12,637 nucleotides of DNA from Phoronis ovalis (Eukaryota > Phoronida > Phoronidae): NCBI GenBank assembly GCA_028565635.1, contig JAOXYB010043415.1:1-12637 (forward strand), read 5' to 3'. Shown here piece after piece: positions 9,601 through 12,637 of the stretch (its first letter is position 1; the number at the start of each line of letters is the position of its first letter). The position numbers and the translations under genes are program-made. The notes below the pieces were generated by a model. It did not search any database. It was given only the letters and a program-made list of their open reading frames with translations, and was not told the DNA's origin.

Positions 9601-12590
9601 TATTACAATATTAAGTATTCCTTCGAAATACAAACAAATATGTACCAGACAAGTCTATATTTATAAAAAGTGGAACTTGTATGTAGTGATAAATTACCAT
9701 AAGAACAAGAAAACCTAATAAATTGTTTTTGAAAATCAAACAAGGCCCACTTTTACCGTGAGTACTCACCCATGATGAAAGCTTAATACTCGGTGCATAC
9801 GTATAATGTGTTGAATTACATGGTCACTTAGCATAATTTTCAGTTCAACATTGCCAAACTCTTCATTATAGCGAGTAAGATGAGCAGTTAAGCAAGAATG
9901 CACTTCTTTCAATTCTGATACTGGTTGTAACATCAAACGAATTTCTTTTTTGGTCATAGAAGTCACTGGTCGGTTGTACAGACGAGTGTCAATAGGGAAA
10001 GTGACAAAATGTTGGTGAAGATCATTCTCAAGATTTTGCCAAGTCTACAATTGAAAACAAATTAAATCACATTTCTTCTCCATCACCCTTCTCTACAGTT
10101 GGAACATTTTTAAGCCATTAAACTTTTAATAGCAACAATTAAGAAGCAAAAGAGGCAATCAAATAAAATTGCATGTTAACATGAATCTAATGACTAATGT
10201 TTAACACAACAGCAAAAGTCTGACATAAACTTATAAGTAAAGTTATCAAATGTGACCCCACAACTAAATGCCATATACAATCATAGCATTTAAATGTATC
10301 AAAATGAGAAGAGACAGTACATTGCTGGAGGCAGTATCTTCTGACTTTGGTTACACCCACCTCCTTGACAATCTGTTCCAGAGTTCCTTCAAACCAGTTG
10401 ATGTCTGATGTTCTGCACAGTTTATCTTTCATTATGCGTTGTATTTCATGATGCCATAGTGATATTACCATATGCTCTTCAGCTCTGTGTTCATCTACTA
10501 GTCGTTTCAAACCCTGTTGCAATCAAATAACACTTATAATGTATGCAGCACAAAAACATTCTCAAAGATGTGATATTAAAGTGGTACATATTAACTAAAA
10601 CTCACATATGAGAAATAAAAAAATAAATTCTTGTGAAATTTCTAAATCAAACATTCTGATAAATGTATGATGTAAAACAGACTTATCATTTTATGAAAAA
10701 AAGTGGAAAAAAATGATAATTCGCATTAACCATAAGGCATAGTTTAAATATAACTTTGAGATAATGACTTCCTAAAATTTCATTGCCCAGTAAAGTTAAA
10801 TGCAAAATACTAATATGCATCCTCAGTGTGATCTATTTACACAAAAATCCTGTAGAAGATGCACTCACATAGCAAACTTGACTTTCTTGTGAAAAAACCT
10901 TTTACAATTGACATAAGGTAAAACAAACAACCTGAAAACAAGTGGTAAGATCTTTCAAAGTAAACAAGTAATGGTATCTTCCAGGCATAAGGCTAGGTCG
11001 CAGGGTCTTCTGGACTGCAGTGAGAATTCTTACAGATGCATCAACTATACTGTTATGCAAATCAATGTCCAAACCAGGATGATCATTTTGAAGCATGTTA
11101 GCTTCTAGGATACCTTTTACTACAGTTTTGACGGAATCTTTGCTACACCCTGGTAAATTTAGTACTGCAAAATGACGCTGAAATGCAAATAAAATATGGT
11201 TATTCAGCATAGAATCTCAGACATGTGTCATAATCAAGACTGAGATCAAGTGAACATCAAATTCTACAAAACATTAAATTGAAGTTTTTTATTGACAAAT
11301 ATTGCTGACAAAAAAAATTATTTCACTGAACTGATATGAACAATTAACGATTGTTTTGAAACAATCTTTACATCAACCAGTTAATAAAATACACAAAAAT
11401 GAAAAACAAAAAACAATTGATTTTTACCAGCATTGGAGTTTGGATAACAGAAATTTTCTGTTTTGCTAATTGCTAGCTAGTAGAACTTTAAAAAGCATTT
11501 TGTATATCTTATCTTATTGACTGTTGTAATACAAGACATGTCATTATCTCTATAAAATAAAATGTCTAAGTTCTCACCATAAGCCTGGGGTCCAATGTTT
11601 GATTACCCATGCTAGCATACGGGCTAATTGTCATTGCAGAGAAAATGACCAGCCCTTCGACAGTATGCCATTCAAATGGTTTTTCCAGAGTACACAGAAC
11701 TCTGCTATCCAAAAGCTGTCTCAGTAGCTAAAAAGAAGAATTAACCAATTATATAGCAAGTAGCAAGGCTTGTTTCTGCTTTTATCAAATATATATATAA
11801 TTAAAGATCTAATTCAGAAATATAATAAATGAAAGTGGATTCTCCAGAAGTGTCAGCAATAAAATATTGTATTGAACTGTTAATTTGGTCATAAATAAAT
11901 TTCAACTGAAGTATTCATTCTAAATAAGAACCCTATAACCACATCCTGCTGAAATTTTACTAGTAAACAACAAAATAAGAAACAAACATTGCGTTAACTT
12001 TAACAGCTAATACATGTAAGAAATGACAAACATAGTGGCAGTAGACAACAGCATGTATTACCTCGTTAACTCTTTGCACTCCATACATATCTTTCTTTGG
12101 CAAGTTTAGATCATCAATGAATATTTGAAGACGGCGATTTTCTTTGGCTCCATACACAAAACCTACAAAATGAACAAGCACATGATTTTATCTTTCTATA
12201 AATGGAAATACTGCACACAAATGGAGTAACCAACAGTGAATTAAAACCTTTTGGCTGCTTTAAAAAAATTCCCAATGTATAGAAATCTACATCTTACCTG
12301 GAAACATAACTAATACATAACAACGGCCACCATATATTTGACGTGAAGTTATTATTTAATGAGAATATATCAACACATAATTTTATACTTAACTAGTATA
12401 TGCTCTTCTCGTTTTATATAAATAGAGCATTTATTCAGCAAGAGAAATTAGCAAATAACACACACTCAGTTAAATACTGATATAGCCATACCTTGTCTGT
12501 GATAAATGTTAGACTCTATAAAGGTCTGCAACTGCTTGGTTTTTGAAGCATGTGAGAACACTAAACGTTTGTTTACACTATGTTGTGGAT
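505..12590 (-). CDS. DNHD1: Divergent dynein heavy chain, internal part (AAA3 to stalk CC2), 20 exons, DNHD1-like
   Basis: Spliced coding region, partial at both ends: join of complement exons 12590-12492, 12162-12062, 11727-11578, 11177-10932, 10513-10361, 10044-9770, 9187-9001, 8621-8514, 8129-7990, 7724-7596, 7358-7155, 6854-6717, 6582-6332, 5985-5840, 5327-5099, 4397-4254, 3497-3417, 3171-2933, 1275-1243 and 698-505. All introns are GT-AG and all phases match. Seen: AAA3 Walker B FIDDLNLP, the lid motif RYHYLFTLKDL, the AAA4 fold, the ILVCGEYPHLF motif, coiled coil, an NPP-type MTBD entry and a returning coiled coil. This order is unique to dynein heavy chains, the ATP-driven minus-end microtubule motors of cilia and cytoplasm. 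AAA4 lacks P-loop and Walker B residues, and AAA3 lacks GPPGGGR. These losses, with acidic stalk inserts, suggest the DNHD1 group (linked to sperm flagella in mammals) rather than a standard DNAH or DYNC chain. Dynein identity is near certain; the DNHD1 symbol is about 0.5. Confidence 0.9.
699..1242 (-). other. Intron between microexon and last exon (544 bp)
   Basis: GT at the right end (complement of 1241-1242) and AG at the left (complement of 699-700). The sequence is AT-rich. I see no additional exon, repeat or structured element in it. Confidence 0.8.
1243..1275 (-). CDS. Dynein heavy chain microexon (33 bp) in stalk helix CC2
   Basis: Exactly 11 codons, AREEEARRLNK (residues 1007-1017), between acceptor acatcacag and donor GTGTGT, phase 0 on both sides. 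The peptide continues the charged helix of the preceding exon (KEAEEQ) without a break. No other stretch between the two flanking exons gives coiled-coil sequence with matching phase and splice sites. Being in frame and symmetric, it could be a cassette. Its small size makes it the least certain exon apart from homology support. Confidence 0.8.
1276..2932 (-). other. Largest intron (1,657 bp), upstream of the microexon
   Basis: Flanked by GTCAGT (donor side, near 2932) and ACATCACAG (acceptor, near 1276). The upstream exon ends and the microexon starts in phase 0, so no extra coding exon is required. It contains a 14-bp exact direct repeat at 2526-2539 and 2881-2894, and an exon-like stretch around 2832-2915 whose phase does not fit. 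The rest is AT-rich and shows nothing I can name. Confidence 0.8.
2933..3171 (-). CDS. Dynein heavy chain exon 18 of window: MTBD exit and start of CC2
   Basis: 239 bp, acceptor tttcag and donor GTCAGT. Residues 928-1006. It starts with a basic segment containing RDRRSPSPDN, then KFSSEDAATLVQYTIAIVEY and TRLCGPLKAALEKQHELE. The second part fits the family pattern KVSxACxxLCxWVxAMxxYxxVxKxVxPKRxxLxxAExEL, with Pro978 as the conserved proline where CC2 begins. It ends in highly charged coiled coil, EIEENERKQKEAEEQ. Confidence 0.95.
3417..3497 (-). CDS. Dynein heavy chain exon 17 of window: short MTBD exon, symmetric phase
   Basis: 81 bp, acceptor ttttag and donor GTAAGA, one split codon on each side (phase 1/1), so it could be skipped without a frameshift. 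Residues 901-926: VESYLAKGKDGELGVTGEGS then MLENAV. The first part continues the MTBD helix after the core motif; the Gly-rich part is a loop not found in standard chains. It is supported by its splice sites and exact phase fit more than by homology. Confidence 0.85.
3498..4253 (-). other. Intron (756 bp) within the MTBD coding region
   Basis: GT-AG intron in phase 1 between the MTBD core exon and the 81-bp exon. AT-rich throughout. I see no repeat or further exon in it. Confidence 0.8.
4254..4397 (-). CDS. Dynein heavy chain exon 16 of window: MTBD core
   Basis: 144 bp, acceptor attatag and donor GTGAGG; phase 1 on both sides. Residues 853-899. QWKPLQMAMNDSLKFVDMMH then NVPWEDGLDPSVTA aligns with the MTBD core pattern WxxAKKLLGDxxFLxxLxxYDKDNIPxxV. 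The Trp, the MND/LGD turn, the KF and the aromatic-Asp segment are recognisable. The usual YDKDNI is replaced by NVPWEDG. Confidence 0.9.
4398..5098 (-). other. Intron (701 bp) carrying a retroposed fragment
   Basis: GT-AG intron in phase 1 between the MTBD entry exon and the MTBD core exon. It contains an A-tailed, plus-strand element end at about 4860-4974. The remainder is plain AT-rich sequence. Confidence 0.8.
4860..4974 (+). mobile_element. Probable 3' end of a retroposed element (LINE- or SINE-like), A17 tail
   Basis: A block of more balanced base composition (from about GTAACAGTAGGGACTG to CCGTTGGCTTTGC) ends in TTAAATAAAGTCTC and then 17 A residues at 4958-4974. AATAAA lies at 4947-4952, six bases before the A run. 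A genomic A tail just after AATAAA is the mark of reverse-transcribed RNA insertion. The element is on the plus strand, antisense to the dynein gene. The 5' end is unclear and I could not find a convincing target-site duplication. There is no coding frame, so only a 5'-truncated end remains. Confidence 0.6.
5099..5327 (-). CDS. Dynein heavy chain exon 15 of window: MTBD entry and Ser-rich loop
   Basis: 229 bp, acceptor tttcag and donor GTAAGT. Residues 776-851. CIERLRAFMNPPALVGHVME then MIMTLIGKRMP corresponds to the pattern LxSIKNPPExVKxVxEAVCILLGxKP, the start of the microtubule-binding domain; Pro797-Pro798 mark the stalk-MTBD junction. The remaining 34 residues are a polar loop rich in Ser, Lys and Asp (DKDHSSKDDLSGRQSASSSS) with no family match. 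I read it as a disordered insertion. Confidence 0.95.
5328..5839 (-). other. Intron (512 bp) between CC1 and MTBD entry
   Basis: GT-AG, phase 0. It has several T-rich runs (for example T11 at 5608-5618, and AT-rich stretches at 5640-5770). These may be old insertion remains but show no clear boundaries. No exon is seen in it. Confidence 0.8.
5840..5985 (-). CDS. Dynein heavy chain exon 14 of window: stalk helix CC1, second half
   Basis: 146 bp, acceptor attag and donor GTATAT. It completes Asp727 and then residues 728-775: the rest of the acidic run (EHDEYDAEF), then ERLREANLKTRVVKAVEELV and AKKKVEEHKKNLEYARQQ. Leu, Val and Ala recur at heptad-like spacing, so this is a good coiled coil. It should form the outer part of CC1 leading to the MTBD. 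Confidence 0.93.
5986..6331 (-). other. Intron (346 bp) inside CC1
   Basis: GT-AG, phase 1 (Asp727 is split G|AT). It interrupts the coding sequence in the middle of the acidic run of CC1. AT-rich, with nothing else recognisable. Confidence 0.8.
6332..6582 (-). CDS. Dynein heavy chain exon 13 of window: stalk helix CC1 with acidic run
   Basis: 251 bp, acceptor ttctag and donor GTTTGT. Residues 644-726. The first 60 residues are charged and helical (TRTDAKVMKQSIKNIKAKYE, then DLLRELTLKATTLEKLKARV), fitting the start of the dynein stalk coiled coil CC1. A short break follows (GMSTSLSAFLQLN), then SSDEEEEDDLLHQ, which is strongly acidic and continues as DEHDEYDAEF in the next exon. Such a run is not a normal part of CC1. 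Confidence 0.93.
6717..6854 (-). CDS. Dynein heavy chain exon 12 of window: approach to the stalk
   Basis: 138 bp, acceptor ttccag and donor GTAAGT; split Arg at the start and split Lys at the end. Residues 598-642: TCHNIEEASRNEVFVGPSTY then HRFMHCFRQIYSAKAKDRR. This matches the family segment IHxSVxxxSxxxxYVTPTSYLELIxxYKxLLxxKR, which leads into stalk helix CC1. The Thr-Pro of that motif has become Gly-Pro. It joins directly to the previous exon without a gap in the alignment. Confidence 0.95.
6855..7154 (-). other. Intron (300 bp) with a G+C-richer, exon-like block
   Basis: GT-AG intron splitting an Arg codon (AG|G). Positions 7017-7102 stand out from the AT-rich surroundings and have acceptor- and donor-like edges on the minus strand (CTGTACAG before, GTAAAC after). 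The block is 86 bp, so splicing it in would break the frame. The flanking exons already align to dyneins without a gap. It is probably not a constitutive exon. Confidence 0.7.
7155..7358 (-). CDS. Dynein heavy chain exon 11 of window: end of AAA4
   Basis: 204 bp, acceptor ttgcag and donor GTATCA; split Ser at the start and split Arg at the end. Residues 530-596. The first part (NSVTTCLANIHSFALRDSKQ, then TPWAGDLSPEVQMTQVG) has no motif I can name and is probably a lineage-specific loop. It also contains a basic stretch, HEKKKDILRTKTLK. The last part, LPYSKLILLEKI, starts the helix that in dyneins carries the IHxSV motif before the stalk. Confidence 0.9.
7596..7724 (-). CDS. Dynein heavy chain exon 10 of window: AAA4 distal part
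   Basis: 129 bp, acceptor ttttag and donor GTTTGT. It completes split Gly486 and ends with two bases of Ser529. Residues 487-528: RYPGLLIGCEINWMCDWPQD then ALLCEASYYI. Dyneins have here FPxLVxxCTIDWFxxWPxxALxxVA, so the Arg/Phe-Pro, Cys, Trp and WP-x-DAL positions fit closely. Confidence 0.95.
7990..8129 (-). CDS. Dynein heavy chain exon 9 of window: AAA4 sensor strand
   Basis: 140 bp, acceptor ttgtag and donor GTAGGA; ends with two bases of a Gly codon. Residues 440-485. DPMKYFVSKVKSNLHIVICL followed by the helix NHELLRTMA matches the AAA4 segment FFxxRVRxNLHIVLCMSPVGxxFRxR. The LHIVICL strand is conserved, while the MSPVG sequence has become QPNHE. Confidence 0.95.
8130..8513 (-). other. 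Intron (384 bp) in AAA4
   Basis: GT-AG, phase 0, AT-rich. I see nothing else in it. Confidence 0.8.
8514..8621 (-). CDS. Dynein heavy chain exon 8 of window: AAA4, degenerate Walker B and GEVPNLF-like motif
   Basis: 108 bp, phase 0 at both ends, acceptor ttacag and donor GTAAAA. Residues 404-439: ARDLQDEMYLDAINSILVC then GEYPHLFSNDEL. Standard AAA4 reads FTDTQIxEExFLEDINNLLNSGEVPNLFxxDE. The helix and GExPxLFxxDE are conserved, but the Walker B Asp is Ala404 and the Gln two positions on is Asp406. This supports a non-catalytic AAA4. Confidence 0.95.
8622..9000 (-). other. Intron (379 bp) splitting AAA4 Walker B region
   Basis: GT-AG, phase 0. It falls between LLALMFC and ARDLQDE, inside the degenerate Walker B segment. 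The minus-strand open frame across 8614-8895 is mainly intron sequence read through. No further exon or repeat is seen. Confidence 0.8.
9001..9187 (-). CDS. Dynein heavy chain exon 7 of window: AAA4 with degenerate P-loop
   Basis: 187 bp, acceptor ttttag and donor GTAAGT. Residues 342-403. GNFLFIGAVGTHLTTLCKLA sits exactly where dyneins have GHALLVGVGGSGRQSLTRLA. The strand and helix are recognisable, but the loop reads GAVGTHLTT: the GSG turn is lost and no Lys or Arg stands before the Thr pair (Leu354 instead). The exon ends with GKLLALMFC, the strand expected to be Walker B, without the terminal Asp. I infer that AAA4 does not bind nucleotide normally. Confidence 0.95.
9188..9769 (-). other. 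Intron (582 bp) just before the AAA4 P-loop
   Basis: GT-AG, splits a Gly codon (GG|T). AT-rich. I see no exon, repeat or element boundary in it. Confidence 0.8.
9770..10044 (-). CDS. Dynein heavy chain exon 6 of window: AAA4 N-terminal part
   Basis: 275 bp, acceptor ttgtag and donor GTGAGT; ends with two bases of a Gly codon. Residues 250-340. It includes the long helices EIRLMLQPVSELKEVHSCL and LTRYNEEF, then ELKIMLSDHVIQHIIRMHRV and LSFHH. The last part corresponds to the pattern VLFxDAIEHVxRIxRVLxxPxGH that precedes the AAA4 P-loop in dynein heavy chains. The usual acidic residue before helix HVIQHI is present as Asp. Confidence 0.95.
10045..10360 (-). other. Intron (316 bp) in the AAA3-AAA4 connection
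   Basis: GT-AG, phase 0. Plain AT-rich sequence with nothing recognisable. Confidence 0.8.
10361..10513 (-). CDS. Dynein heavy chain exon 5 of window: AAA3-AAA4 connection
   Basis: 153 bp, phase 0 at both ends, acceptor aacag and donor GTGGGT. Residues 199-249. It completes the FQG motif (Gly199 begins this exon) and continues GLKRLVDEH, then VISLWHHEIQRIMKDKLC. Dyneins have here a helix of the type LxRLWxHExxRVFxDRL, so the Trp, His-Glu, Arg and Asp positions are kept. The exon ends in the helix FEGTLEQIVKE leading into AAA4. Confidence 0.95.
10514..10931 (-). other. Intron (418 bp) in the FQG motif of AAA3
   Basis: GT-AG, phase 0; it separates FQ from G of the lid motif. Plain AT-rich sequence with nothing recognisable. 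Confidence 0.8.
10932..11177 (-). CDS. Dynein heavy chain exon 4 of window: AAA3 C-terminal lid
   Basis: 246 bp, phase 0 at both ends, acceptor tttcag and donor GTTGTT. Residues 117-198. It begins RHFAVLNLPG, equivalent to the RHFNxxxxxE segment after the AAA3 sensor loop. It continues with a helical domain (KTVVKGILEA, then SIVDASVRILTAVQKTLRPS) and ends with GRYHYLFTLKDLTTCFQ. That last motif corresponds to the family pattern FHYTFNLRDLSRVFQG in the AAA3 lid and is one of the clearest dynein signatures in the window. Confidence 0.95.
11178..11577 (-). other. Intron (400 bp) in AAA3
   Basis: GT-AG, phase 0; it lies between PRLM and RHF of the arginine motif. Plain AT-rich sequence with nothing recognisable. 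Confidence 0.8.
11578..11727 (-). CDS. Dynein heavy chain exon 3 of window: AAA3 sensor region
   Basis: 150 bp, phase 0 at both ends, donor GTGAGA. Residues 67-116. It begins with the helix LLRQLLDSRVLC, runs through FEWHTVEGLVIFSAMT and ends with LDPRLM, which continues as RHF in the next exon. In standard dyneins this exon carries the strand FVAAMGPPGGGR and then TPRxxRHF. Here the GPPGGGR loop is replaced by TISPYASMGNQT, while the PRLMRHF arginine motif is kept. The strand and helix pattern is preserved, so this is divergence and not a misread exon. Confidence 0.95.
11728..12061 (-). other. Intron (334 bp) after AAA3 Walker B
   Basis: GT-AG, phase 0. AT-rich, with a short TATATATAT run near 11790. 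No other feature. Confidence 0.8.
12062..12162 (-). CDS. Dynein heavy chain exon 2 of window: AAA3 Walker B
   Basis: 101 bp, acceptor tttgtag and donor GTAATA. Residues 34-66. The strand LQIFIDDLNLPKKDMYGVQ is the AAA3 Walker B, equivalent to the family pattern FIDDMNMP. The two acidic residues (Asp49, Asp50) are kept, so this half of the AAA3 nucleotide site looks intact. The following segment replaces the usual GAQPPIELLRQ with GVQRVNE, continuing as LLRQLL in the next exon, so the helix is conserved across the splice junction. Confidence 0.95.
12163..12491 (-). other. Intron (329 bp) before AAA3 Walker B
   Basis: GT-AG, splits Gly33 (G|GT). Plain AT-rich sequence with nothing recognisable. 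The following 47 bases at the right edge (12591-12637) are the end of the next upstream intron. Confidence 0.8.
12492..12590 (-). CDS. Dynein heavy chain exon 1 of window: AAA3, before Walker B
   Basis: 99 bp, acceptor ttgcag and donor GTATGG. It starts with the last two bases of a split codon and ends with one base of a Gly codon. Residues 1-32 include KRLVFSHASKTKQLQTFIES. This matches the AAA3 segment of dyneins where a short beta strand (usually LNFS) is followed by the helix ending in VEKR, just upstream of Walker B. The AAA3 P-loop must be in an exon to the right of the window. Confidence 0.85.
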
Positions 12591-12637
12591 CTGCAAGGTT
12601 AAAAATATTACTAAGTAACTTAACTATAGTATATATA

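Noticed and set aside
12062-12590. Assignment to DYNC2H1, DYNC1H1 or a standard axonemal DNAH gene
   Set aside because: The altered AAA3 loop, dead AAA4 and acidic stalk runs do not fit those families as I know them, but without an alignment I cannot exclude a diverged DNAH14-type chain.
1-12637. Bacterial or phage systems (operon, CRISPR, defence island, toxin-antitoxin)
   Set aside because: The whole window is explained by one spliced eukaryotic gene. There are no long prokaryote-like open frames, ribosome-binding sites or regular spacer-repeat arrays.

Overview
The window is an internal piece of one large, intron-rich eukaryotic gene on the minus strand, so the gene runs from right to left. 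I can join 20 exons (about 3.25 kb coding, 1,081 complete codons). Each has an AG acceptor and a GT donor, and the codon phases agree at all 19 internal junctions. The product is part of a dynein heavy chain, from the middle of AAA3 through AAA4 and the stalk with its microtubule-binding domain (MTBD) into the returning stalk helix CC2. The tail, linker, AAA1, AAA2 and the AAA3 P-loop must lie to the right of the window. The rest of CC2, AAA5, AAA6 and the C-terminus must lie to the left. Neither end of the gene is present.

The host looks like an animal with cilia or flagella and an AT-rich, intron-dense genome, probably an invertebrate. Exons are mostly 80-275 bp, introns mostly 130-760 bp with one of 1.66 kb, and the introns hold retroelement-like debris. 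I cannot name the species. The protein is not a standard axonemal or cytoplasmic dynein. AAA3 keeps its Walker B but has lost the usual GPPGGGR loop. AAA4 has lost key residues of both its P-loop and its Walker B. Both stalk helices are broken by acidic runs, and the MTBD is enlarged. The best guess is a DNHD1-like (dynein heavy chain domain 1) protein. The dynein heavy chain assignment is firm; the subfamily is tentative.

Layout from right (5') to left (3'): 12590-10932, AAA3 large domain and lid; 10513-7596, AAA4 with its dead nucleotide site; 7358-6717, end of AAA4 and approach to the stalk; 6582-5840, stalk helix CC1; 5327-2933, MTBD; 3' part of 3171-2933 plus a 33-bp microexon (1275-1243) and 698-505, stalk helix CC2. 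Residue numbers below count from the first complete codon in the window (12588-12586).

Non-coding content: a degenerate tandem repeat of about 31 bp at the left edge (10-132); a probable retroposed 3' end with an A17 tail, antisense to the gene, in the intron 4398-5098; a G+C-richer exon-like block in the intron 6855-7154; and a 14-bp direct repeat in the largest intron. I see no promoter, first or last exon, polyadenylation site of this gene, RNA gene or CRISPR array. The open frames on the plus strand look like chance frames in AT-rich intron sequence.
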